Shown: in pieces, positions 1 to 6,567 of the stretch | How positions within the stretch are numbered: position 1 is the stretch's first letter | Layout of the letters: the number at the start of each line of letters is the position of its first letter | Notes under the pieces: model-generated | The model's database searches: none | The model's input: the letters and a program-made list of their open reading frames with translations, nothing else | Told to the model about the DNA's origin: nothing | NCBI GenBank assembly: GCA_937930165.1 | Contig: CALGVL010000418.1 | Location: 1-8,910, forward strand | DNA from: an uncultured Acetobacteraceae bacterium | GTDB taxonomy: Bacteria; Pseudomonadota; Alphaproteobacteria; Acetobacterales; Acetobacteraceae | DNA: 8,910 nucleotides | Direction: 5' to 3' | Program-made: the position numbers and the translations under genes

Positions 1-1318
1 GGCCGGGGGGCAGCGCCTCCTCCGCCCGACGGGCCCGGAAGCGCACAGTGGGGTAGTCGCCCTTCAGCATCGCCTCCTCGGCCAGTGCCAGATCCGCCTG
101 CGGCATCTCTCCCAGGCGGCCATGCGCGATGCCAAGCTGCCGCCAGGCGAAGGCGTTGTCGCGCTCGATCCGCAAGCTCGCTTCCAGCTCCTCCACCGCA
201 GCCCGAAGTTGTGCGGGCTCACCCGCCTCCAGCAATGCACGGCCGAGGGCGAGGCGGATCAGCGCCTGGGACGGCACCAGCCGCGCCGCCTCGCGCAGCG
301 GCGCGATGGCCTCCCGCACCCGCCCGGCCTCGAACAGGATCTGGCCCTGCAATTCGCGCAGCCAGGGGTTGGTGGGCTGCTCCCGCATCAGGCTCTCCAG
401 GATGCCGAGCGCCGTATCCGTCCGGCCGGAGCGATATTGCGCGATGGCGCGGGCATAGCGGGCCGGGGCGGAAGTATCGCTTTCCGGATAGCGCCGCCAG
501 GTGGTGGCCGGGGCGTCGATGAAGCCGTCCAGCTTGGCCCGGACCATGCGGAAGCTGGCCTCGAAGGCCGGCGGGAAGGGCTTCTCCGTCGCGCGGCTGC
601 GGGCCACCCATTCCTGCACGAATTCCAGCCGGTCCCGCGACAGGGGGTGGGTTCGGAAATACGGGTCCTGCCGGGCTGTGGAGAGGAGCTCCTGATCCTG
701 CATCCGCGTCAGCAGCCGCTCCAGCCCGCGGCCGGACCAGCCCAGCCGGTCCAGATAGAGCATGCCGGCCTGGTCCGCCGCCTGCTCCTGGGCCCGCGTG
801 AAGGCGTAGAGTTCCCCCATCGCCATGGCCTGGCTGCCGAGCATGATGGCGCCGGCAGCCTCGCCGCCGCCGCTCCGCCCGCCCGCCGCGGCTGCCGCGC
901 CGCCCAGCAGCATGCCGGCGATGGAGCGGATCATGGCGTTGCGCATCTCCTCGGGCAGGCGGGAGACATGGCCGCCGGCGATATGACCGGTCTCGTGCGC
1001 CAGCACGCCGATCAGCTCTCCCACCCCTTCCGCCTGCTGGATCAGGCCGGTGTTGATGAAGAGGCGGTTGCCGGTCGTCACGAAGGCGTTTATGGGCCGC
1101 GCCTGGATCAGCGTGATGCGCACCAGGGCGGGATCCACACCGGCGGCGCTGAACAGGGGATGGGCAAGATTGCGGAGCAGGGTTTCCGTTTCCGCATCGC
1201 GCACCGTCACCACTGCGCCACCCCCGCCCTGCGCCCGCGCCCCAAAGGACATGAGGACCGGGACCAGGGACGCGAGCATGACTAGCAGCGCCGAGAACAG
1301 GGCGAGCGCCTTCCGCAT
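1..1318 (-). CDS. M48 family zinc metalloprotease with TPR-like C-terminal half, BepA-like (3' end outside window)
   Basis: Predicted periplasmic zinc endopeptidase of family M48. Members such as BepA take part in outer-membrane protein assembly and degradation of misfolded envelope proteins. The N-terminus (MRKALALFSALLVMLASL, then a region ending ARAQ) looks like a signal peptide. The zinc motif HETGH is at residues 108-112 and the third ligand E178 lies in QEQAADQAG, the M48 ExxxD pattern. H224 in RTHPLSRDRL matches in spacing the BepA His (H246) reported to regulate the active site. A Gly/Ala-rich stretch follows the zinc helix. From about residue 280 onward the protein is helical and TPR-like (for example FEAGRVREAIAPLREAARLV). 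The ATG at 1316-1318 is the first possible start, because an in-frame TAG lies four codons upstream. The 439 codons seen approach the usual 450-500, so only a short C-terminal part is missing. It is transcribed divergently from the lipoprotein gene. Motifs are seen directly; the BepA-like role is inferred from the family. Confidence 0.94.
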   Translation of the reverse strand, partial: MRKALALFSALLVMLASLVPVLMSFGARAQGGGGAVVTVRDAETETLLRNLAHPLFSAAGVDPALVRITLIQARPINAFVTTGNRLFINTGLIQQAEGVGELIGVLAHETGHIAGGHVSRLPEEMRNAMIRSIAGMLLGGAAAAAGGRSGGGEAAGAIMLGSQAMAMGELYAFTRAQEQAADQAGMLYLDRLGWSGRGLERLLTRMQDQELLSTARQDPYFRTHPLSRDRLEFVQEWVARSRATEKPFPPAFEASFRMVRAKLDGFIDAPATTWRRYPESDTSAPARYARAIAQYRSGRTDTALGILESLMREQPTNPWLRELQGQILFEAGRVREAIAPLREAARLVPSQALIRLALGRALLEAGEPAQLRAAVEELEASLRIERDNAFAWRQLGIAHGRLGEMPQADLALAEEAMLKGDYPTVRFRARRAEEALPPG

Positions 1319-1376
1319 GGCAGGGCTTCTAGCCTGCGATCGCCCCGAGTGGAATCGCCCGGGGCGCGAATCGCGG
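1319..1376. promoter_or_regulatory. Divergent intergenic region with inverted repeat between protease and lipoprotein genes
   Basis: This 58-base gap must hold the 5' leaders, and probably the promoters, of two divergent genes. It contains a 7-bp perfect inverted repeat, CGCCCCG at 1341-1347 and CGGGGCG at 1360-1366, with a 12-base spacer. That could be an operator or a leader hairpin, although in DNA this GC-rich such arms can arise by chance. I see no convincing -35/-10 pair and no strong Shine-Dalgarno for either gene. If the lipoprotein started at the ATG at 1317 there would be no gap at all; the signal-peptide position argues against that start. Confidence 0.3.
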
Positions 1377-2858
1377 GTGCGGCAAGGGGCGGTTGCCGGA
1401 ACGAATGGGCGCGGCTTGGCGCGGGGCCTGCGCCGCGCGGCGCTGCTCGCGGCCGCCTTCTCCCTGGCCGGGTGCCAGACGGTGGACAGCATCCTCGCCC
1501 CCTTCGGCGTCAGCGGCCCGCCTGCCGGCAGCCCCGGCTTCGTCCGGGGCTTCCTGGGTGGCGTGGCGGCCGAGGACCCGGCCGCGGCTCTGGCGGCGCG
1601 CAGCGTGCTCTCGGCCGGAGGGACGGCGGTGGATGCCGCGGTCGCGGCCGGCTTCACCATGGCGGTGACGCTGCCTTCCCGTGTCGGCCTGGGCGGCGGT
1701 GGCGCCTGCCTGGTCTTCGACCCGGCCAAGGGCGCGACCGAGGCGGTGCTCTTCCTGCCCGGCGCCCGGTCCGGCGTGCCGGCGGGCGCGGACCGGCCGG
1801 CGGCGGTGCCGATGCTCGCGCGCGGGCTCTTCGCCCTGCACACCCGGAAGCCCGGCCGGCCCTTCGAGGAGCTGATGGCCCCGGCCGAGCAGCTCGCCCG
1901 CTTCGGCACGGAGGTCAGCCGCGGTCTGGCCGCCGACCTGGCCGCGGTTTCCGGGCCGCTCTTCGCCGATCCGGGGGCGCGGGCGGTCTTTGCCGGGCCG
2001 GATGGCCGGCCGCTCCAGGCCGGGCAGCGGCTGTTGCAGCCGGAACTGGCGGGCACGCTGGGGCAATTGCGCATCGCCGGGGTCGGCGACCTGCACCAGG
2101 GCGCGCTGGCGCGGCGGCTGGCGGAGGTTTCCCGCTTCGCCGGCGGCAATCTGACCTTCGAGGAATTGCGGGCATCGCTGCCGAGTGTCACCCAGCCCCT
2201 GATCCTGCCGGCACGCGGCGGCGACCAGATCGCCTTCCTGCCGCCCCCGGCCGATGGAGGGCTGGCGGCGGCGGCCGGCTTCACCGCCCTGCAGGCCGGG
2301 CTGGGGCTGGAGGAGGCAGCGGCGCGCGGCCTTGCCGCCGTCGGCGCCTGGCGGGAGAGGGGTGGCGATCCGCGCGCCTATCTGACCGCGGAGAATCTGC
2401 CGCAGGGAGGCGGCCTCGGTCCCCTGCCGGCCTCGGCCGGGCTGACCGTCTTCGACCGGACCGGCACCGCCGTCTCTTGCGCCTTCACCCTGGACAACCT
2501 GTTCGGCACCGGGCGCATGGCTCCGGGGATGGGCTTCCTGCTGGGGGCGGCGCCGGGGATCGGGGGGGTGCAGCCGCCGCTGCTCTCGGCGGCCATCGCT
2601 TTCAACCCGAATATCCGGGCCTTCCGGCTGGCGGTCGCCTCTTCCGGCCAGCAGACGGCGCCGATCTCCACGGCCGGGCCGGCGGCGCTGCATTTGCTGC
2701 GTAACCTGGCCCCGGCCGAGGCACTGGAGCAGGGCAGGCCGGAGCCGGGGCGGACGCAGATGGGCGTCTGCCTCAACTACCTGCCCGGCTACCCGGATCG
2801 CTGCAGTGCGTTGACGGATCCGCGGGGCACGGGCGTCGCTTTGGGGGCGGTGGACTAG
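1377..2858 (+). CDS. Gamma-glutamyltransferase-like lipoprotein with altered active site
   Basis: Divergent member of the gamma-glutamyltranspeptidase (Ntn-hydrolase) family, which normally cleaves gamma-glutamyl bonds such as that of glutathione. The N-terminus is a lipoprotein signal, with lipobox LAGC at residues 30-33 (C33), so it is probably membrane-anchored on the periplasmic side. Family signatures are ALAARSVLSAGGTAVDAAVA, then VGLGGGGACLVFD, then TLDNLFGTG, and a terminal DPRGTGVALG. The catalytic Thr position (E. coli T391) aligns with S353, in PASAGLTVFDRTGTAVS. The Arg that binds the substrate carboxylate (E. coli R114) appears as L127, the TLN Asn is D373, the LNNQMDD block is gone, and the SPGGSRI oxyanion motif reads SSGQQTAPI (422-430). 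At 493 residues it is shorter than the usual 550-600. It may be an altered-specificity enzyme or a pseudoenzyme. The start is uncertain: GTG 1377 is chosen, TTG 1416 gives a compact 20-residue signal peptide, and ATG 1317 is less likely. The next gene follows after 3 nt. Confidence 0.82.
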   Translation: MRQGAVAGTNGRGLARGLRRAALLAAAFSLAGCQTVDSILAPFGVSGPPAGSPGFVRGFLGGVAAEDPAAALAARSVLSAGGTAVDAAVAAGFTMAVTLPSRVGLGGGGACLVFDPAKGATEAVLFLPGARSGVPAGADRPAAVPMLARGLFALHTRKPGRPFEELMAPAEQLARFGTEVSRGLAADLAAVSGPLFADPGARAVFAGPDGRPLQAGQRLLQPELAGTLGQLRIAGVGDLHQGALARRLAEVSRFAGGNLTFEELRASLPSVTQPLILPARGGDQIAFLPPPADGGLAAAAGFTALQAGLGLEEAAARGLAAVGAWRERGGDPRAYLTAENLPQGGGLGPLPASAGLTVFDRTGTAVSCAFTLDNLFGTGRMAPGMGFLLGAAPGIGGVQPPLLSAAIAFNPNIRAFRLAVASSGQQTAPISTAGPAALHLLRNLAPAEALEQGRPEPGRTQMGVCLNYLPGYPDRCSALTDPRGTGVALGAVD

Positions 2859-2861
2859 CGA

Positions 2862-4040
2862 ATGGCACTGAAGACGGGCCGCGGGGCGGAGGCGCCGCCC
2901 TTCCTGGTGATGGATGTGATCGCCGCGGCCAATGCCCGGGCCGCCTCGTTGCCGCCGGGCGCGCCGGGGGTGATCCGCATGGAGGTCGGCCAGCCCGGCA
3001 CCGGCGCCCCGCGCGGCGCGGCGGAGGCCGCCATCCGCGCCCTCCAGGCCGGCGAGCCCATGGGCTACACCGAAGCCTTCGGCCTGCGCAGCCTGCGGGA
3101 GCGGATCGCGCGGCATTACGCCGATCGCTACGGCCTGGCGGTGCCGGCGGCGCGGATCGCGGTGACGGTGGGCGCCTCCGGCGCCTTCCCGCTGGCCTTC
3201 CTGGCGGCCTTCGATCCGGGCGATGCGGTGGCCATGGCGGCGCCCTTCTACCCGCCCTATGCGAATATCCTGACCGCGCTCGGCATGCGGCCGGTGCTGC
3301 TGCCCTGCGACGCCTCCACCCGCTTCCAGCCCACGGTGGCGATGCTGGAGAGGCTGGACCCGCGGCCGGAGGGGCTCATCATCGCCAGCCCCTGCAACCC
3401 TGCCGGCACCATGCTACCGCCGGAGGACCTTGCCGCCATCGCCCGCTGGTGCGAGGCCAATGGCGTCCGCCTGATCTCCGACGAGATCTATCACGGTCTG
3501 ACCTATGGCGAGGTGAAGGAGGCGACCGCCGCCGCCTTCTCCGGCAGCGCCGTGGTGGTGAACAGCTTCAGCAAGTATTTCAGCATGACCGGCTGGCGCA
3601 TCGGCTGGCTGCTGCTGCCGGAAGATCTGCTCCGCCCGGTGGAATGCCTGGCGCAGAACATGTTCATCAGTGCCCCGCATGTCTCGCAGGTAGCGGCGGA
3701 GGCCGCCTTCGACTGCATCCCGGAACTGGAGGAGAACCGCGCCCGCTACCGGCGCAATCGCGACCTGCTGCTGCAGGAATTGCCGGGGGTGGGGCTGGAC
3801 CGGCTCTCCCCGGCGGATGGCGCCTTTTATCTCTGGGCCGATATCGGCCACCTGACCAATGACAGCCCCGAATTCTGCGCCCGCATGCTGGCCGAGGCCG
3901 GCATCGCCGCGACGCCGGGCGTGGATTTCGACCGTGACCGCGGCAGCCGTTTCCTCCGCCTCAGCTACTGCGCCCCGGAAGCGGATGTGGCGGAGGCGGC
4001 GGCGCGGCTGCAGGCTTGGCTGCGCCGCACCGGGGGCTGA
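2862..4040 (+). CDS. Class I/II PLP-dependent aminotransferase (aspartate aminotransferase-like)
   Basis: Cytosolic fold-type I transaminase moving an amino group between an amino acid and a 2-oxo acid. All hallmark elements are present in order: MDVIAAANARA and VGQPGTGAPR near the N-terminus, YTEAFGLRSLRERIARHY, a PLP-phosphate loop VGASGAFPLAF, SPCNPAGT with N179, SDEIYHGLTYG with D207 and Y210, the Schiff-base lysine K238 in SFSKYFSMTGWRIGW, and R366 in FLRLSYC for the substrate alpha-carboxylate. The length of 392 residues is standard for the family. The ATG at 2862 lies 3 nt after the lipoprotein stop, so the two are probably cotranscribed. An internal ATG at the MDVIA segment (2910) would cut off only the leader MALKTGRGAEAPPFLV. 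No signal peptide is seen. Substrate cannot be fixed from sequence: aspartate, aromatic or alanine-type transaminases of this subgroup look alike. Adjacency to a gamma-glutamyltransferase relative might suggest amino acid recovery from peptides, but that is inference. Confidence 0.95.
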   Translation: MALKTGRGAEAPPFLVMDVIAAANARAASLPPGAPGVIRMEVGQPGTGAPRGAAEAAIRALQAGEPMGYTEAFGLRSLRERIARHYADRYGLAVPAARIAVTVGASGAFPLAFLAAFDPGDAVAMAAPFYPPYANILTALGMRPVLLPCDASTRFQPTVAMLERLDPRPEGLIIASPCNPAGTMLPPEDLAAIARWCEANGVRLISDEIYHGLTYGEVKEATAAAFSGSAVVVNSFSKYFSMTGWRIGWLLLPEDLLRPVECLAQNMFISAPHVSQVAAEAAFDCIPELEENRARYRRNRDLLLQELPGVGLDRLSPADGAFYLWADIGHLTNDSPEFCARMLAEAGIAATPGVDFDRDRGSRFLRLSYCAPEADVAEAAARLQAWLRRTGG

Positions 4041-4049
4041 CGGAGAGGG

Positions 4050-4066
4050 GTGCCCCGACGGGGCGC
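4050..4066. terminator. Possible short hairpin between convergent genes
   Basis: The 70-base gap between the convergent aminotransferase and ABM genes holds a 7-bp stem (4050-4056 with 4060-4066, one G-U wobble) closed by a GAC triloop. It begins 10 bases after the aminotransferase stop. There is no T-run on either strand, so it is at best a Rho-assisted or weak terminator, and in such GC-rich DNA it may be coincidental. Confidence 0.3.
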
Positions 4067-4110
4067 ATCCCGGCGACCGCACCCACCGGCAGAGGCGGCG
4101 GGGCTCCCCC

Positions 4111-4461
4111 TCAGGCGCCGTGCCGGGCGCGGGAATCCGCCGGCGCCTGTTCCCGCCGCTCGGTCATCTCGTAGTCGCGCAGCACGGCGGCGACGCGCAG
4201 CCGGTAGCCGGCGAAGATCCCATCCCGGCCCGCCGCCTGGGTTTCGCGGTGCAGAGGGTGGTTGCGCCAGCGGGCCACCGCTGCCTCGTCCTCCCAGAAG
4301 GAGAGGGAGAGCAGCTTCGCCGGGTTGGTGATGCTGCGGAAACGCTCCACGGAGATGAAGCCGGGCATCTTCTCCAGCTCGGGCCGGAGCCGCGCGGCAT
4401 GGTCCAGATATTCGTCGAACCGGCCCTCGGCAGGTTCCACCTCGAAGATCACGGCGATCAT
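4111..4461 (-). CDS. Antibiotic biosynthesis monooxygenase (ABM) domain protein
   Basis: A 116-residue single-domain protein with the ABM ferredoxin-like alpha/beta-barrel pattern. It opens with a strand, MIAVIFEVEP, then helix DEYLDHAARLRPELEKMPGF, strand ISVERFRSI, and NPAKLLSLSFWEDEAAVARW. The core ends in GYRLRVAAVLRDYEM. W65, N67, H68 and H71 in the ARWRNHPLHRE helix are typical of the family. Relatives include cofactor-free quinone-forming monooxygenases and IsdG/HmoA-type heme-degrading enzymes; sequence alone does not choose between them. The start at 4461 is well supported by GGAAGGAGG 5 nt upstream and by the strand beginning at residue 2; the in-frame upstream ATG at 4536 would add 25 residues that look like leader. 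The last 16 residues or so are a polar extension. It is divergent from the ArsR regulator, which suggests control by it. It is probably a homodimer, as is usual for the family. Confidence 0.88.
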   Translation of the reverse strand: MIAVIFEVEPAEGRFDEYLDHAARLRPELEKMPGFISVERFRSITNPAKLLSLSFWEDEAAVARWRNHPLHRETQAAGRDGIFAGYRLRVAAVLRDYEMTERREQAPADSRARHGA

Positions 4462-4558
4462 CGCTGCCTCCTTCCGATGCAGACTGGCATGCGGCCCCCG
4501 GCTTGTCCTTCGCCCGATGACGAAGCCATTGGCCATGATGGGCTGCTATGGTCCTGCC
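4462..4558. promoter_or_regulatory. Divergent promoter/operator region between ABM and ArsR genes
   Basis: This 97-base gap separates the divergent ABM and ArsR starts and is the natural place for the regulator to bind and control both directions. Small dyads are visible: CTTCG at 4508-4512 with CGAAG at 4521-4525 (8-base spacer), CCAT/ATGG around 4533-4541, and ATGG 4548-4551 with CCAT 4557-4560 overlapping the regulator start. None is long enough to be convincing on its own. No clear sigma-70 type hexamer pair is visible; a TTGTCC at 4503-4508 is a weak -35 candidate for the plus strand. Confidence 0.4.
4467..4475 (-). promoter_or_regulatory. Strong Shine-Dalgarno of the ABM gene
   Basis: On the minus strand this reads GGAAGGAGG, with 5 bases between it and the ATG at 4459-4461. 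It is by far the best ribosome-binding site in the window, decides the start of the ABM protein, and suggests high translation when the transcript is made. Confidence 0.85.
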
Positions 4559-5263
4559 ATGCCGACTCCCGCCGCCTTCGCCAGCCTTGCCTCGCTCCTC
4601 GGCGACCCCGCCCGCGCCGCCATGCTCCAGGCCCTGCTGGGCGGGGAGGCACTGACGGCCGGTGAGCTTGCCCGCATCGCCGGAATCGCCGCACCCACCG
4701 CCAGCGCGCATCTGGCGCGGCTGGTGGAGGGCGGGCTGGTCACGGTTCACCGGCAGGGGCGGCATCGCTACCACCGCCTGGCCTCCGAGGAGGTAGCGGC
4801 GGCGATCGAGATGCTGGGCGGGCTGACCCTCTCCGTCACCCCGACGCGGCGCTGGCCGCATGGCGAGGAATTCCGCACGGCGCGGCTCTGCTACGACCAC
4901 CTGGCTGGGCGGCTCGGCGTGGCGCTGCATGCGGCGCTGGTGGAGCGGGAGTGGATCGCCCCCACCGCTGGCGGCTGCTCTGCGACGCCGGCCGGGGAGG
5001 CGGGGCTGGGCGGGCTTGGCGTTGACCTGCCGGCGGCCTGTCGCGCCCGGCGCTTCGCCTGTGACTGCATGGATTGGTCGGAACGGCGGCCGCATCTGGC
5101 CGGTGGGCTGGGACGGGAGATCGCCGCCTGCTGCCTGCGGCGGCACTGGCTCGGCCGGCTGCCGCCGCAGGGCACGACCGATCCGCTGGCGCGGCGCCGG
5201 CTGCGGGTGACGCCGGAGGGGGCGCGGCAGCTCGGCGAGGCCCTCGGGATCCGGCTGGCATGA
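4559..5263 (+). CDS. ArsR-family winged-helix transcriptional regulator with Cys-rich C-terminal domain
   Basis: A 234-residue DNA-binding regulator. Residues 1-80 or so form the ArsR winged helix: ASLLGDPARAAMLQALLGG, LTAGELARIAGI, a recognition helix APTASAHLARLVEGGLV, and the wing VHRQGRHRYHRL. The ArsR arsenic-binding CxC motif of helix 3 is absent, so it is not a classical metalloid sensor. About 150 residues follow, ending with DCMDWSERRPHLAGGLG, a segment I recognise from long ArsR relatives. Cysteines stand at 111, 140, 161, 168, 170, 191 and 192; C161, C168 and C170 cluster and could sense thiol-reactive compounds or metal, which is inference. The ATG at 4559 fits family N-termini; in-frame ATGs at 4517, 4535 and 4538 are alternatives, and none has a good Shine-Dalgarno. 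Its stop overlaps the MFS start (ATGA), so the two are translationally coupled, and the regulator probably represses the transporter and the divergent ABM gene. Confidence 0.92.
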   Translation: MPTPAAFASLASLLGDPARAAMLQALLGGEALTAGELARIAGIAAPTASAHLARLVEGGLVTVHRQGRHRYHRLASEEVAAAIEMLGGLTLSVTPTRRWPHGEEFRTARLCYDHLAGRLGVALHAALVEREWIAPTAGGCSATPAGEAGLGGLGVDLPAACRARRFACDCMDWSERRPHLAGGLGREIAACCLRRHWLGRLPPQGTTDPLARRRLRVTPEGARQLGEALGIRLA

Positions 5264-6531
5264 TGCCGGACTCATCCTCCCGGCCCGCACTGGCCGGCAC
5301 ACGCGCGATGCCGCGCCTGAGCGCCGCCACGCGCCTGCTGCTGGCGCTGATGCTGATGACCGGCGCCAGCCAGTTCCACCGCGCCGCGCTGGGCGTGGTG
5401 GGGCCGGAGCTGGCGGCGGATCTTGGCACCGGGCTGGGGCTGCTGGGGGCGGCGAATGGTGCCTTCTTCCTGGCGCTCGGCCTGGCGCAGATCCCTGTGG
5501 GGCTGGCGCTGGACCGGATCGGGCCGCGGCTGACCGTCGCCCTGCTGGTCCTGCCCGCCGCGCTGGGCTCCCTCGCTCAGGCCCTGGCCCCGGATGCGGA
5601 TTGGTTCCTGGCCGGGCGCTTCCTGCTCGGCCTCGGCTGCGCCGCCAGTTTCATGGCCAGCGTGGTGCTCTGCGCCCGCTGGCATGCGGGGGAGGGGCTG
5701 ACGACGGCGCTGGCCCGTGTCTTCGCGCTCAGCCAGGCCGGCATCCTGCTGGCAGGCGCGCCCTTCGCCGCAGTGGCCGGCCTGTTGGGTTGGCGCGGCG
5801 CCTATGCCCTGTCCGGCGCGCTGACCCTGGCGCTCGGCATACTGTGGTGGCGCTGGGTGCGGGACGATCCGCCGGACCGCCCGCCGCCCTTCCGCCCGCC
5901 CGAGACCCTGGCGGCGGCGCTGCGCGGTCAGTTCACGGTCTGGCGCACGCCGGGGCTGCTGCCGGTGCTGTCCATGCATTTCGTCGGCTATGCCTGCATG
6001 GCGACGGTGCTGGCGGTCTGGGCCGGCCCTTATCTGGCTGAGGTGCATGGCCTGGCTCCGGGTCCGCGCGGCGCGGTGCTGCTGGCCATGGGCTTGATGC
6101 TCTCGGTCGGGCTGCTCGGCGTGGGGGAGCTGGAGCGCTGGCTGAACACGCGAAAATGGCTGGTGGCAGGCATGGCTGCCATCGTGGTGCTGGTGCTGCT
6201 GGCGCTCGCCCTCTGGCCGAAGCCGCCGCTGGCGGTGGCGATCGGGCTGCTGATGCTGCTCTGCCTGTTCTCCACCTATCCGGTCGTGGTGGTGGCGCAT
6301 GGGCGGTCGCTCTTCCCGGACCATCTGGTCGGGCGCGGGGCCACCACGGTCAATCTGGCGCAGACTGCGGGCAGCGCAGCCCTGCCGGCCCTGACCGGCT
6401 GGGCGGTGGCGTTGGCGCCGGAGGGCGCCGCCTGGCCGATCGCCTTCGCCACCCTGGCGGCGGCCCTGGCGCTGGGGCTCGCCGGCTACCTGACCGGAGC
6501 GGACGCACCGCCGCGCCGGAAGGCGGGCTGA
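5260..6531 (+). CDS. Major facilitator superfamily (MFS) transporter, 12 TM
   Basis: Inner-membrane secondary transporter of 423 residues, a normal MFS length. Twelve hydrophobic segments are visible at about residues 25-48, 58-83, 91-110, 115-140, 150-177, 181-200, 233-258, 270-290, 299-319, 322-347, 362-385 and 391-412. The hallmark MFS motif A sits between segments 2 and 3 (GLALDRIGPRL, with D85, R86, G88 and R90). A proline-rich cytoplasmic loop at about 200-232 separates the two six-helix halves. The ATG at 5260 overlaps the ArsR stop; a second ATG follows directly, and M17 at 5308 is another possible start, since residues 1-16 are polar and may be dispensable. There is no strong Shine-Dalgarno, consistent with coupling. 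Coexpression with an ArsR regulator and a divergent ABM protein suggests export of a small toxic or quinone-like compound. Substrate is not readable from sequence. Confidence 0.92.
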   Translation: MMPDSSSRPALAGTRAMPRLSAATRLLLALMLMTGASQFHRAALGVVGPELAADLGTGLGLLGAANGAFFLALGLAQIPVGLALDRIGPRLTVALLVLPAALGSLAQALAPDADWFLAGRFLLGLGCAASFMASVVLCARWHAGEGLTTALARVFALSQAGILLAGAPFAAVAGLLGWRGAYALSGALTLALGILWWRWVRDDPPDRPPPFRPPETLAAALRGQFTVWRTPGLLPVLSMHFVGYACMATVLAVWAGPYLAEVHGLAPGPRGAVLLAMGLMLSVGLLGVGELERWLNTRKWLVAGMAAIVVLVLLALALWPKPPLAVAIGLLMLLCLFSTYPVVVVAHGRSLFPDHLVGRGATTVNLAQTAGSAALPALTGWAVALAPEGAAWPIAFATLAAALALGLAGYLTGADAPPRRKAG

Positions 6532-6532
6532 C

Positions 6533-6560
6533 CCCGCCCGCGGCGGCCGCCGCGGGCGGG
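6533..6560. terminator. 28-bp perfect palindrome, probable bidirectional terminator between MFS and rne
   Basis: Positions 6533-6560 equal their own reverse complement exactly. As RNA this gives a 12-bp all-GC stem with a GGCC tetraloop, or 14 bp if cruciform. It starts one base after the MFS stop codon and ends 7 bases before the rne stop on the other strand, so it fills almost the whole 36-base gap between convergent genes. No U-tract follows on either strand, so classic intrinsic termination is not assured. It could instead block read-through, protect 3' ends from exonucleases, or work with Rho. Confidence 0.7.
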
Positions 6561-6567
6561 CATCAGG

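Noticed and set aside
122..1285. Plus-strand open frame of about 387 codons opposite the M48 protease.
   Set aside because: The minus strand here encodes HETGH and the other M48 motifs in one uninterrupted frame; the plus-strand product resembles no family.
1329..3116. Long minus-strand open frame (about 595 codons) opposite the lipoprotein and aminotransferase genes.
   Set aside because: Its translation is Arg/Gly/Pro-rich with no recognisable domain, and it lies antisense to two genes with clear family motifs. Long antisense frames are expected in DNA this GC-rich.
4462..4536. An N-terminal extension of the ABM protein from the ATG at 4536.
   Set aside because: The added residues match no ABM N-terminus, and the Shine-Dalgarno at 4467-4475 points to the ATG at 4461.
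3965..5302. Minus-strand open frame of about 445 codons covering the ABM gene region and the antisense of ArsR.
   Set aside because: It is in a different frame from the ABM gene, which has a strong ribosome-binding site and clear fold motifs, and it has no recognisable domain.
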